Part shown: positions 36,183 to 44,043 of the stretch, one piece after another
How positions within the stretch are numbered: the first letter of the stretch is position 1
How the letters are laid out: every line of letters begins with the position of its first letter
Origin: JAJTHC01 sp044348005
GTDB lineage: Bacteria > Cyanobacteriota > Vampirovibrionia > Vampirovibrionales > JAJTHC01
Reading direction: 5' to 3'
DNA length: 64,000 nt
Assembly (NCBI GenBank): GCA_044348005.1
Contig: JBIKTR010000001.1
Coordinates: 124,001 to 188,000 of the forward strand
Position numbers and translations under genes: made by a program
Notes under the pieces: model-generated
The model's database searches: none
Told to the model about the DNA's origin: nothing
Seen by the model: the letters and a program-made list of their open reading frames with translations, nothing else

Positions 36183-36185
36183 AGT

Positions 36186-37394
36186 TTAAGATTCTCCTGC
36201 AAAGGGGGGGGAAGGTCTAGGGGGAGTTTTTACAGCAGGCGACGGCTTTAGCATCACGTCATCAATCAACGGCAAACGCTTTATGGGAACAATCGGGGAG
36301 CTTTTTTTAATAGGTACCGCAGCCCCTACCAACAGGCCTTTGCGTTTGGCCACTTCGGTCGTCTTCGTTTCGGGATGCACCGCCACAAACGACGCTTCTG
36401 GACGGATCCCCAAAGCAAGGGTATCCACCGCTTGAGGCCCTGCCATGCGTTCAAGTTGAATACGCGCATTTTCAGCCTGATGCTGGGCGTTTTGCAGATT
36501 TTCACGATACCCATAATAGCGTTGTATCGCCAAAAACTTTTGTGTGGCATCGGGGGTGTTTTGCAGGTGCTGAAACTGGGCTTCTTCTTCGGCTTCTTGG
36601 CTTTGTAGTTGATTGAGCTGGTAGAGGGCTTGCTGGTAGGCGTGGTAATGCTTGACCAAGGCTTCTTTGAGTTCTTCAATTAAATAGGAAAGTTGAATAT
36701 GTTCCGTCGGCGTGAGTTCGCTGAGGGGCTTGTGGCGCCCCATAATATAGTTTTGCGCCACTTGAGATCCCGTCATCATACCCATGCTTTCATAGCCTCC
36801 GATGGGGGCCACGGTGCTGGTGGCCAAAGCGGCGCCTGTAATTAGCACGCTTAGGGTTTTACGTAAAAATTCGCTGGAATGGCTTAGGTGCCGTTCAGAA
36901 GGCAGGGCAATTTTCTCCAACGCAAAACGCACCACGGCATTGCGTTCAATGGTGGCGCGCCACAAGTGTTTTAGGTCGGCTTCGGCGACTTCACTTTGTA
37001 GCTTAAGCAGGGTGACGGCATTATTTTGACTGGCTAAGCTAGGCGCTTTTTGAATGTCTTGAACAGACAAGGCTGTAACGACTTTCATGTTGGCCTTGGG
37101 CGCTTGACGCAGTTGTTCTAAGCTTTGGTTAGGCTTAACGCCTTCTAGGGTAACGACTTCATCTAAAGCGGGGGCGGGAACCTCCTTAAGGAGGCCTGCT
37201 TGGGTTGGCAGGGCGTGATTCGGCGACAGTAAGGCGGGCACAAAGCTTAAACGAGGCGTTGGGGCCTTTGGCTTGAGCGACTTTGCTTCTGCCATTGGCA
37301 AGGTGAGGCTCATCATTACGGCACAGCCCAGCACCACGGCGAACGAGCCGTGAAGAGCGGGTTTCCATGACGTAGGGGGACTCATGTTTTTCAT
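36186..37394 (-). CDS. Exported helical protein, paralogue of the 35,262 gene
   Basis: A 402-aa protein with a signal peptide (basic start, VVLGCAVMMSLTLPMAEA). A Pro-rich stretch follows to about residue 125. The shared core has LWRATIERNAVVRFALEKIAL, a small-residue helix pair, ELKEALVKHYHAYQQALYQLNQLQSQEAEEE, and a coiled coil to ~300. The C-terminal 85 residues are Pro/Lys-rich and likely disordered (VPIKKSSPIVPIKRLPLIDD). It is first in a two-gene unit; the paralogue follows after 3 bp. No known domain is recognised. The extra Pro-rich tail distinguishes it from its partner and might contact the cell wall or another protein. Confidence 0.75.
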   Translation of the reverse strand: MKNMSPPTSWKPALHGSFAVVLGCAVMMSLTLPMAEAKSLKPKAPTPRLSFVPALLSPNHALPTQAGLLKEVPAPALDEVVTLEGVKPNQSLEQLRQAPKANMKVVTALSVQDIQKAPSLASQNNAVTLLKLQSEVAEADLKHLWRATIERNAVVRFALEKIALPSERHLSHSSEFLRKTLSVLITGAALATSTVAPIGGYESMGMMTGSQVAQNYIMGRHKPLSELTPTEHIQLSYLIEELKEALVKHYHAYQQALYQLNQLQSQEAEEEAQFQHLQNTPDATQKFLAIQRYYGYRENLQNAQHQAENARIQLERMAGPQAVDTLALGIRPEASFVAVHPETKTTEVAKRKGLLVGAAVPIKKSSPIVPIKRLPLIDDVMLKPSPAVKTPPRPSPPFAGES

Positions 37395-37430
37395 AGACTT
37401 CTATTATAGCACGAGCCAGCCAAAAGCCAA

Positions 37431-37456
37431 TTCCCTCCCTTAGTTAAGGGAGGGAA
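37431..37456. terminator. Perfect hairpin between minus-strand genes
   Basis: TTCCCTCCCT and AGGGAGGGAA around a TAGTTA loop, 10 bp downstream of the orphan gene's stop on the minus strand. The following bases on that strand (TTGGCTTTTGG) are moderately T-rich. Confidence 0.6.
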
Positions 37457-37466
37457 GTTCGGGAGC

Positions 37467-38039
37467 CTAGGCCTCTAATGTAAAATTAGCGCCACTTTCG
37501 CGAAATAGCTTTCTAGCGTCTTCACGTATCTCTCGCCGTGTCTCCTCAGGGACTTTGCTACCAATATTTTCTTCAAAGAGGTGGCCTTCGATTTCTTTCT
37601 CTATCCATCCGACATGACCTAAAGCAGTTGCAAAGCGTTCCTGTACTGCCTCAGGGCGGAAAGTAGGGTACAATTCAAAAACATGGCTGGGTGAAAGATC
37701 CTGACACTCTTCAGGGAGTTTGCGATTGAGAGAAACCTCGAATACAGAGCTGAGAGGATTCTCCTTATTTATACGGGCCATAAATCGGCCTGTAAAGTCA
37801 TCTGTGGACTCTTTCAGCCCTGTAAATCCAACCAAAACGGCATCGTATAGGCAATGGTTTACATTGTTTTGGGCATCACCAGGAACATTTACGATTTCAC
37901 CAAACTTCACAAATGCTTCTAATGCTTCCTCCGCGGGGTCGAACTTTACTCCTTGACGTTGTTGAACGACCTGGGGGTTTAAGTGCGCCTGTTGGGGGGG
38001 GGGGGCAAAGCGGGCTGAAGAGAGAGAATTCATCGACAT
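37467..38039 (-). CDS. Hypothetical protein with a 12-base homopolymer tract near its start
   Basis: A 190-aa protein not recognised. Residues 1-35 are disordered and Gln/Pro-rich; 35-190 look folded with helices and strands (EEALEAFVKFGEIV, CLYDAVLVGFTGL, FTGRFMARI, HVFELYPTFRPEAVQERFA) and an acidic helical end. There is no signal peptide. Codons for APPPQ (12-16) contain twelve consecutive C bases, so one-base slippage would shift the frame and end translation soon after. The tract and a start at 38,039 with AAAGGT upstream suggest a possible on/off gene. Function unknown. Confidence 0.72.
   Translation of the reverse strand: MSMNSLSSARFAPPPQQAHLNPQVVQQRQGVKFDPAEEALEAFVKFGEIVNVPGDAQNNVNHCLYDAVLVGFTGLKESTDDFTGRFMARINKENPLSSVFEVSLNRKLPEECQDLSPSHVFELYPTFRPEAVQERFATALGHVGWIEKEIEGHLFEENIGSKVPEETRREIREDARKLFRESGANFTLEA
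37994..38005. repeat. G12/C12 homopolymer inside a coding region
   Basis: Twelve consecutive G on the plus strand, i.e. C12 in codons 12-16 of the minus-strand orphan gene. The longest homopolymer I see in the window. Confidence 0.9.
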
Positions 38040-38397
38040 AAAATAACCTTTCTGTAAAAGTAAGTAAATTAAAGTAACCTAAAAAGTTCAACATCGAACC
38101 TTCAGTCGCTTAAAGCCAAGTAAAGCAAAAACCGTGCTTCATTTAAAGCAATTGTTACAAATTGATACTCGACAAAAGAAAGGCTTGAGTCTTTTTTATG
38201 TTTGCGACTTAATGAAAAGGCTACATAGGGTTCAATTTAGTATGCCATGAAAGATAAGGACTTGTTTTTTATGCTTCATGTACTAAACTTGTATTGAGGT
38301 GTATTGATTGGACGGCTCGTTTTAACCAACGAGACAGAAAAAACATACATTTTAGTTGTATCCTTTCTGGGCCCAATACTAAAGGAGATTTAATTTT
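38040..38397 (+). promoter_or_regulatory. Leader region of tuf and the ribosomal block
   Basis: The 358-bp non-coding space has one fair promoter: TTGTTT (38,262), 16-bp spacer, TAAACT (38,284), about 110 bp before the ATG. A possible stem GGACGGCTCGTT...AACCAACGAG lies near 38,309-38,332, and the SD AAAGGAG is about nine bases before the start. No other gene is seen. Confidence 0.4.
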
Positions 38398-39618
38398 ATG
38401 ATGATGGCTCGTGAAAAATTTAAACGTGACAAGCCTCACGTCAACGTAGGGACCATTGGTCACGTTGACCACGGTAAAACAACGTCTACCGCTGCGATTA
38501 CGGCAACACTTGCAGCAGTCGGGTATGCAGACTTTAAAAAGTTTGACGAAATTGATGCTGCCCCTGAAGAAAAGGCGCGTGGGATTACCATTTCTACCGC
38601 TCACGTGGAATACGAGACGGACAACCGTCACTACGCTCACGTGGATTGCCCTGGCCACGCCGATTATGTGAAAAACATGATTACCGGTGCGGCTCAAATG
38701 GACGGAGCCATTTTGGTGGTTGCGGCTACGGATGGCGTTATGCCTCAAACTCGTGAGCACGTTTTGTTGGCTCGCCAAGTTGGGGTGCCTAAGATCGTGG
38801 TTTGGTTAAACAAATGCGACATGGTTGAAGATCCTGAAATAATCGAGTTGGTGGACATGGAAGTTCGCGAATTACTTAGCGAATATAACTTCGATGGCGA
38901 CAACGCCAGCATTATTCAAGGATCTGGCTTTAAGGCGTTAGAAGCGTTAGCGGCTAACCCCAAGTTAAAGCGCGGGGAAGACAAGTGGGTCGACACCATT
39001 TGGGCGTTGATGGATGCCGTTGATGCAGACATCCCTACCCCTGAGCGTCCTTTAGACATGCCTTTCTTAATGCCGATTGAAGACGTCTTTTCAATTACGG
39101 GCCGTGGTACGGTTGTAACGGGCCGTATTGAACGTGGTATCGTTAAAGTGGGTGAAGAAGTTGAGATTATTGGTCTTGGCGACACGCGCAAATCGGTTGT
39201 CACAGGTGTTGAAATGTTCCGCAAGCTCTTGGATCAAGGGCAAGCGGGTGACAACGTGGGTGCGTTGCTTCGCGGTATTGACAAAACCACCATTGAACGT
39301 GGTATGGTTTTGGCAAAACCCGGTACGATTACGCCTCATACCAAGTTCACGGCAAACGTGTACGTGTTGAAAAAAGAAGAAGGGGGTCGTCATACGCCAT
39401 TCTTCTCGAACTACCGTCCACAGTTTTATGTTCGCACTACAGATGTTACAGGGTCCATCACCCTTCCTGCAGACACTGAAATGGTGATGCCTGGAGACAA
39501 CGTCATTATGACCGTTGAGCTCTTGACGCCTGTTGCCATTGAAGCGGGTATGCGTTTCGCGATTCGCGAAGGCGGTCGTACCATCGGTGCGGGTGTTGTG
39601 GACACCATCCTTGAGTAA
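38398..39618 (+). CDS. tuf: Translation elongation factor Tu
   Basis: GTPase that delivers aminoacyl-tRNA to the ribosome. The 406-aa protein has G1 (GHVDHGKTT), G2 (RGITISTAHVEY), G3 (DCPGH), G4 (NKCD) and domains II and III (EDVFSITGRGTVVTGRIERG, GGRHTPFFSNYRPQFY). Two departures are visible: Ser instead of the near-invariant Leu right after GKTT (GKTTSTAAIT), and GSGFKAL in place of the G5 GSALKAL motif. These might simply be lineage-specific. It is first in the block and is followed by rpsJ after 71 bp. Only one tuf copy is in the window. Confidence 0.97.
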   Translation: MMMAREKFKRDKPHVNVGTIGHVDHGKTTSTAAITATLAAVGYADFKKFDEIDAAPEEKARGITISTAHVEYETDNRHYAHVDCPGHADYVKNMITGAAQMDGAILVVAATDGVMPQTREHVLLARQVGVPKIVVWLNKCDMVEDPEIIELVDMEVRELLSEYNFDGDNASIIQGSGFKALEALAANPKLKRGEDKWVDTIWALMDAVDADIPTPERPLDMPFLMPIEDVFSITGRGTVVTGRIERGIVKVGEEVEIIGLGDTRKSVVTGVEMFRKLLDQGQAGDNVGALLRGIDKTTIERGMVLAKPGTITPHTKFTANVYVLKKEEGGRHTPFFSNYRPQFYVRTTDVTGSITLPADTEMVMPGDNVIMTVELLTPVAIEAGMRFAIREGGRTIGAGVVDTILE

Positions 39619-39689
39619 TGCTTGAGGATCTCATCAGTTAGCAAGCTGTTTAACAACAGCGTTACTATTTAGAAGGTTTAAAAGGAATT

Positions 39690-40019
39690 ATGGCTCAAAA
39701 GCAAGCAAATCAAAAGCAAAACCGTGTTCGTATTCGTTTACAGTCCTATGATCATCGGTTGATTGATACATCGGCCGCAAAGATTGTGGAAGTGGTAAAG
39801 TCTTCGGATGCGAAGCTCGTTGGGCCTATTCCCCTTCCTACGCACCGTCGTATCTTCTGTGTGCTTCGTTCACCTCATGTGAACAAGGATTCACGGGAAC
39901 ATTTTGAAATCCGCATTCATAAGCGCTTGATTGACATTTTGGATCCCGGTGCTGATTTAGTGAGTCAACTCAGTCGAGTTGATTTACCAGCAGGGGTTGA
40001 TATTGAAGTGCGTTTGTAA
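39690..40019 (+). CDS. rpsJ: 30S ribosomal protein S10
   Basis: Head protein of the 30S subunit, also NusE in antitermination. The 109-aa protein has the standard RIRLQSYDHRLIDTSAAKIVE start and the GPIPLPTHRR loop that reaches into the 16S core, ending DLPAGVDIEVRL. An eight-residue Gln/Lys-rich N-terminal extension is present. It starts 71 bp after tuf, as in other bacteria, with AAGGA upstream. It is followed by a structured 130-bp spacer. Confidence 0.97.
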   Translation: MAQKQANQKQNRVRIRLQSYDHRLIDTSAAKIVEVVKSSDAKLVGPIPLPTHRRIFCVLRSPHVNKDSREHFEIRIHKRLIDILDPGADLVSQLSRVDLPAGVDIEVRL

Positions 40020-40032
40020 TAGATTGGTTTTA

Positions 40033-40127
40033 GGAGAGGCGAAGACGTCTGCTAGATAGATTCGCCACTCCTTAAGTCTACCCGAAAGACACCCTAGCGT
40101 GTGGACTTAGTTGGATGGTTGTCTTAA
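40033..40127 (+). promoter_or_regulatory. Structured spacer between rpsJ and rplC
   Basis: Stem 1: GGAG-A-GGCGAA (40,033) with TTCGCC-A-CTCC (40,061), exactly complementary. Stem 2: TAAGTC (40,073) with GACTTA (40,104), enclosing an inner ACAC/GTGT hairpin. AAGACA (40,086) could pair instead with TGTCTT (40,120), which offers an alternative fold near the rplC start. Looks like a regulatory leader; none matching a known family is recognised. Confidence 0.5.
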
Positions 40128-40149
40128 TAAAGTGAAAGGGAAAGTGGTT

Positions 40150-40782
40150 GTGACTGCTCCTGGATTTTTAGGACAGAAGCTCGGTATGACCCAGGTGTTT
40201 GATGAAACGGGGTCCGCTATCGCAGTAACTGTAGTTGAAGTACTTGACATGACGGTAACACAAGTCAAGACAAAAGAAACCGATGGCTATGATGCCATTC
40301 AGGTTGGAGTGATTGAAGCAAAGCCCAAGCATTTGACCAAAGCCCGCCAAGGGCATTTGACGAAGAATGAACTGCCTTTGTTTCGTACGTTGAAAGAGTT
40401 TCGAGTCAGCAAAGAACTTGTGGCCACCTACAAGGTAGGCGACAAAGTGGATCTTTCTTTTCTTGAAACCCAAGGCTTGCTCTTAAGTTTTACGGGTCAG
40501 TCAATTGGCAAAGGCACCATGGGTGGGATTCGTCGCTGGGGTCATCATCGTGGGCCTATGTCTCATGGATCTAAAAACCACCGTTTGCCGGGTTCTATCG
40601 GCGCAGGCACGACGCCAGGTCGTGTGTACCGTGGGCTTCAGATGTCTGGTCGTACAGGCAATGCCACGGTAACTGTTCAAAACCTCCCTGTGGTTCGCTA
40701 TATGGCAGACAAAAATGTGGTACTGGTTAAAGGTTCCGTTCCTGGTGCTGAAGGCGGTTTACTCGTCGCCAAAGTTCGTTAG
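40150..40782 (+). CDS. rplC: 50S ribosomal protein L3
   Basis: Early-assembly 50S protein near the peptidyl-transferase centre. The start is taken at GTG 40,150 (VTAPGFLGQKLGMTQVF), with AAAGGG nine bases upstream; the ATG-like reading from 40,111 runs through the spacer stem region. 210 aa. The loop HHRGPMSHGSKNHRLPGSIGAGTTPGR and the C-terminal VKGSVPGAEGGLLV are standard. Gap to rplD is 27 bp. Confidence 0.95.
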   Translation: MTAPGFLGQKLGMTQVFDETGSAIAVTVVEVLDMTVTQVKTKETDGYDAIQVGVIEAKPKHLTKARQGHLTKNELPLFRTLKEFRVSKELVATYKVGDKVDLSFLETQGLLLSFTGQSIGKGTMGGIRRWGHHRGPMSHGSKNHRLPGSIGAGTTPGRVYRGLQMSGRTGNATVTVQNLPVVRYMADKNVVLVKGSVPGAEGGLLVAKVR

Positions 40783-40809
40783 TTATAAGATTAATAAGGT
40801 CAAATTTTA

Positions 40810-41445
40810 ATGTCGATTCTATTGAAATCTGTTACATTAGAAGGTCAAGAACAAGGAACGGTTGAAGCACTCGAAGCAGTTTTTGGTGTGGAACTCAACC
40901 GAAATGCCTTATTTTTGGCCTTGCGCCGCGAACGTATCAACGCGATGCGTGGTACGGCAAACACGAAGACTCGTTCTGAAATCAGTGGTGGTGGCCGTAA
41001 GCCATGGAAGCAAAAAGGGACGGGTCGTGCGAGATCTGGCTCTATTCGTAGCCCGTTATGGCGTGGGGGCGGTGTGACGTTTGGTCCCAAGCCTCGTTCC
41101 ATTAGCATTAGTTTAAACAAGAAGTTGGTACGCTTGGCGCATCGATCAGCCCTTACCAATGCCTTGTCTAAAATATCTGTGCTAAGCTCCACAGCCTTGC
41201 CCGCGCCTAAAACCTCAGCGCTAGTAAAGGGGTTGAACGCGTTGAATATCTCTTCTACGGAAAAAGTGTTGATTGTGGTGTCTTCTTATGAATCCAATGA
41301 AAACTTACTGCTTTCCACGCGTAACCTTCCGTATGTTTCCGTTAGAGTAGAATCGGCGTTGAGTGTTCATGATATTTTAGCATCGAGCAAGATTTTAATC
41401 GCCTCTGATGCGCTAGTGAAAATCCAAGAAAGGCTGACTGCATAA
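40810..41445 (+). CDS. rplD: 50S ribosomal protein L4
   Basis: 211-aa 50S protein whose extended loop lines the exit tunnel; in some bacteria it represses its own operon. The loop GGGRKPWKQKGTGRARSGSIRSPLWRGGG is intact, followed by FGPKPRS. Its stop overlaps the rplW ATG (TAATG), so translation is coupled. Confidence 0.96.
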   Translation: MSILLKSVTLEGQEQGTVEALEAVFGVELNRNALFLALRRERINAMRGTANTKTRSEISGGGRKPWKQKGTGRARSGSIRSPLWRGGGVTFGPKPRSISISLNKKLVRLAHRSALTNALSKISVLSSTALPAPKTSALVKGLNALNISSTEKVLIVVSSYESNENLLLSTRNLPYVSVRVESALSVHDILASSKILIASDALVKIQERLTA

Positions 41446-41738
41446 TGTCTAAAAAAAGCCTACACCAAATTATTAAAAGCCCTATTTTAACTGAAAAAGC
41501 CTTTGGTCTTTCACAAATAGGTCAGTATGTGTTTGAAGTGGATGGAACAGTCAATAAAATTGAACTGGCTTCTGCTTTTGAACAATTGTTTCCTGCACGT
41601 AAGGTTTTAGAGGTTCGGACGATTCGTATCCCTTCTAAAAAGAAACGAGCAGGTCGCAAGCCCACGTATCGTAAGCCGTACACAAAGGCCGTTTTCAAAA
41701 TTGAAGGCGATCCTATTGAATTGATTCCTGGAGTATAA
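41445..41738 (+). CDS. rplW: 50S ribosomal protein L23
   Basis: 97-aa protein at the tunnel exit, docking site for trigger factor and SRP. It has the start IIKSPILTEKAF, the YVFEVDGTVNKIEL strand and the KPYTKAVFKI end, all typical. It overlaps rplD by one base and is followed by rplB after 4 bp. Confidence 0.96.
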   Translation: MSKKSLHQIIKSPILTEKAFGLSQIGQYVFEVDGTVNKIELASAFEQLFPARKVLEVRTIRIPSKKKRAGRKPTYRKPYTKAVFKIEGDPIELIPGV

Positions 41739-41742
41739 CATC

Positions 41743-42570
41743 ATGGCCACAAAGCAATTAAAGCCGACTTCAGCTGGTGTTCGAGGAATGTCTAAAATTG
41801 ACAATTCGGATCTCACTTCATCAGCGCCCTTTCGCCCTTTGCTTTCTGCATTAAATCAGAAAGCGGGCCGTAATAACAATGGTCGTATCACCTGCCGTCA
41901 CAAAGGGGCGGGTCACAAAAAAACGTACCGAGTGATTGATTTCAAGCGTAACAAGTTTGACATCCCCGCTCGTGTGGAAACCATTGAGTACGATCCCAAT
42001 CGTAACTGCCGTATTTCACTGGTCTGTTACGCCGATGGAGAGCGTCGCTACATTCTGCACCCTGAAGGCTTGAATGTAGGGGACACAATCGTCAGCGGAA
42101 AGGACTCTGAAATCAAAGTAGGCAATACCCTACCTCTTCAGAACATTCCTTTGGGTTCAGTCATTCACAACGTGGAACTCGTTCCTGGGCGTGGCGGACA
42201 AATGGTCCGCAGTGCAGGGACCTCTGCTCAATTGGTGGCTAAAGAAGGTAAATATGCCACCTTGCGTATGCCTTCAAGTGAAATGCGTAAGGTTTTAATC
42301 AATTGCCACGCTACACTGGGTGTGTTAGACAACGCCGAGTTCAAGAATATCAACATTGGCAAAGCCGGCCGTAAACGCTGGATGGGCGTTCGTCCTACTG
42401 TGCGTGGTTCGGTCATGAACCCTTGTGATCACCCTCACGGGGGGGGGGAAGGGAAAGCGCCTATTGGCCGTCCTTCACCTGTAACGCCGTGGGGAAAGCC
42501 CACACTTGGTAAGAAGACACGTAATAGTAAGAAATCGTCAACGAAGCTTATTGTTCGTCGTCGTAAGTAA
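41743..42570 (+). CDS. rplB: 50S ribosomal protein L2
   Basis: 275-aa core 50S protein needed for subunit joining and peptidyl transfer. It has RNNNGRITCRHKGAGHKKTYRVIDF at the N terminus, and the conserved PCDHPHGGGEGKAPIGR loop with its histidine. The three Gly codons of that loop are all GGG, making a run of ten G (42,439-42,448). C-terminal KTRNSKKSSTKLIVRRRK is typical. Confidence 0.97.
   Translation: MATKQLKPTSAGVRGMSKIDNSDLTSSAPFRPLLSALNQKAGRNNNGRITCRHKGAGHKKTYRVIDFKRNKFDIPARVETIEYDPNRNCRISLVCYADGERRYILHPEGLNVGDTIVSGKDSEIKVGNTLPLQNIPLGSVIHNVELVPGRGGQMVRSAGTSAQLVAKEGKYATLRMPSSEMRKVLINCHATLGVLDNAEFKNINIGKAGRKRWMGVRPTVRGSVMNPCDHPHGGGEGKAPIGRPSPVTPWGKPTLGKKTRNSKKSSTKLIVRRRK
42439..42448. 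repeat. G10 homopolymer inside rplB
   Basis: Ten consecutive G bases across the codons for His-Gly-Gly-Gly-Glu of the essential L2 loop. A one-base slip would truncate the protein. Confidence 0.85.
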
Positions 42571-42588
42571 TCAAAAGGTTTTTATTTT

Positions 42589-42867
42589 ATGGCACGTTCT
42601 TTAAAAAAGGGAGTGTATGTACACCCCAAGCTCCAAAAAAGAATCGATGAAGCCAATGCTTCGGGTTCCAAATCCGTCATTCGCACGTGGAGTCGTTCTT
42701 CGATGATAACACCTGATATGTTGACGCATACCATTGCGGTTCATAACGGACGGGCCCATGTGCCTGTGTTCGTCACTGAACAAATGGTGGGTCACAAGTT
42801 GGGTGAGTTTGTTCCTACTCGTACGTATCGTGGTCATGCCGACGATAAAAAAGTCAAGAGAAAGTAG
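42589..42867 (+). CDS. rpsS: 30S ribosomal protein S19
   Basis: 92-aa protein of the 30S head that contacts S13 and the A-site region. It begins MARSLKKGVYVHPKLQKRID and has TWSRSSMITPDMLTHTIAVHNGRAHVPVFVTEQMVGHKLGEF, then the RTYRGHADDK end. The next gene (rplV) starts four bases after its stop. Confidence 0.97.
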   Translation: MARSLKKGVYVHPKLQKRIDEANASGSKSVIRTWSRSSMITPDMLTHTIAVHNGRAHVPVFVTEQMVGHKLGEFVPTRTYRGHADDKKVKRK

Positions 42868-42871
42868 CGTT

Positions 42872-43216
42872 ATGATGTCAGTTTCTAGTCAACGAAATAT
42901 AATGACCACCGCACGTAAGATGCGTCGAGTCATCAATGAAATACGCGGAAAAAGTGTTAATGAAGCGTATATTATTTTAAAAACCATGCCTTATCGAGCG
43001 TCTGAAATTGTATTAAAGAAGCTGGTTGAGGCGGTGGCCAGTGCCCGTCAACAACAAGGCTTAAACCCTGATGCTTTGTTTGTTTCTGAAGTCTTTGCGG
43101 ATGAAGGTCCTACCATGAAGCGTTTTAAGCCAAGAGCGCAAGGCCGTATTTATCAACGCTTGCGTCGCTCTTCACACCTAACGCTTAAAGTATCAAGATC
43201 ACCAAAAGGAGCATAA
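42872..43216 (+). CDS. rplV: 50S ribosomal protein L22
   Basis: 114-aa protein with a long hairpin lining the exit tunnel. The ATG at 42,872 (MMSVSSQRNIMTT) is used; upstream in-frame codons lie inside rpsS. The core TARKMRRVINEIRGKSVNEAYIIL and the hairpin EGPTMKRFKPRAQGRIYQRLRRSSHLTL are present. It is followed by rpsC 2 bp later. Confidence 0.95.
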   Translation: MMSVSSQRNIMTTARKMRRVINEIRGKSVNEAYIILKTMPYRASEIVLKKLVEAVASARQQQGLNPDALFVSEVFADEGPTMKRFKPRAQGRIYQRLRRSSHLTLKVSRSPKGA

Positions 43217-43218
43217 TT

Positions 43219-43968
43219 GTGGGACAAAAAGTACACCCTCGCGGCTTAAGACTCGGTATTATTGAAGACTGGCAGTCTTCATGGTATGTGAAATCTTCTT
43301 TAGAATTTGCCAAATATATTAAAGAAGATGAAGTCTTGCGTCGTTATATTTTAAAGAAGTTGAAAGCGGCCTCTTTAAGTTCTGTGATTATTCAGCGCAA
43401 AAGTGAAAAAGTGGTGGTTTCTATTGTCACAGGTCGCTCAGGTGTGGTGATCGGTCGTGGTGGTCAGAACTTGGATGTGCTTCGTAACGAATTATTGGCC
43501 TTGGTTAGCACGAAAGATCTTCGCCTTGAAGTGCTTGAGGTCGATAAAATCGATGCGGACGCGGAGATCGTGGCTCAATCGATTGCTCAACAATTAGAGC
43601 GTCGTGTCGCGTTTAGACGCGCGACCAAGCAAGCCATTCAAAAAGCGATGCGTGCAGGGGCCAAAGGAATCAAAATCATGATTTCTGGTCGCTTGGCAGG
43701 GGCTGATATTGCTCGTTCTGAATGGGCCAAAGAAGGGCGTATTCCCTTGCATACCTTTAAGGCAGGGATTCAATATGCGCATGCAGAAGCCCATACCTTA
43801 TTTGGTGTAATTGGTGTGAAAGTATGGATTTATGGGGGAGATTGCGATACAAACGTCTTGACGCTTCACAACATCCGCCCAGCAGGTTCTAAGCCTCAGC
43901 AAAATCAACAGGACAAAGACGGGGCTCGTCGCAAGTCGACTCGTCGTCCTCAACGTAACGCAAAGTAA
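43219..43968 (+). CDS. rpsC: 30S ribosomal protein S3
   Basis: 249-aa protein at the mRNA entry site. It starts at GTG (MGQKVHPRGLRLGI). The KH domain has VTGRSGVVIGRGGQNLDVLR and the second domain has GRLAGADIARSEWAKEGRIPLHTF and GVIGVKVWIY. A basic Gln/Arg-rich tail of ~30 residues follows. It ends 75 bp before rplP, a longer gap that holds a promoter. Confidence 0.97.
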   Translation: MGQKVHPRGLRLGIIEDWQSSWYVKSSLEFAKYIKEDEVLRRYILKKLKAASLSSVIIQRKSEKVVVSIVTGRSGVVIGRGGQNLDVLRNELLALVSTKDLRLEVLEVDKIDADAEIVAQSIAQQLERRVAFRRATKQAIQKAMRAGAKGIKIMISGRLAGADIARSEWAKEGRIPLHTFKAGIQYAHAEAHTLFGVIGVKVWIYGGDCDTNVLTLHNIRPAGSKPQQNQQDKDGARRKSTRRPQRNAK

Positions 43969-43985
43969 CACATTTTAGGGTGGTC

Positions 43986-44013
43986 TTGAGTTTAGAGATT
44001 CAGACACTATAAT
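43986..44013 (+). promoter_or_regulatory. Internal promoter before rplP
   Basis: TTGAGT (43,986), 16-bp spacer, TATAAT (44,008), a near-consensus sigma-70 promoter in the only sizeable gap of this part of the operon, 31 bp before the rplP ATG. It could supply extra transcripts of the downstream genes. Confidence 0.6.
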
Positions 44014-44043
44014 TAGTCTAATGATGTTTAGGAGTTTTGAAAA

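Noticed and set aside
37897..38094. 65-aa frame overlapping the start of the C12-tract gene
   Set aside because: It could be the slipped frame, but it has no ribosome site and no homologue-like sequence.
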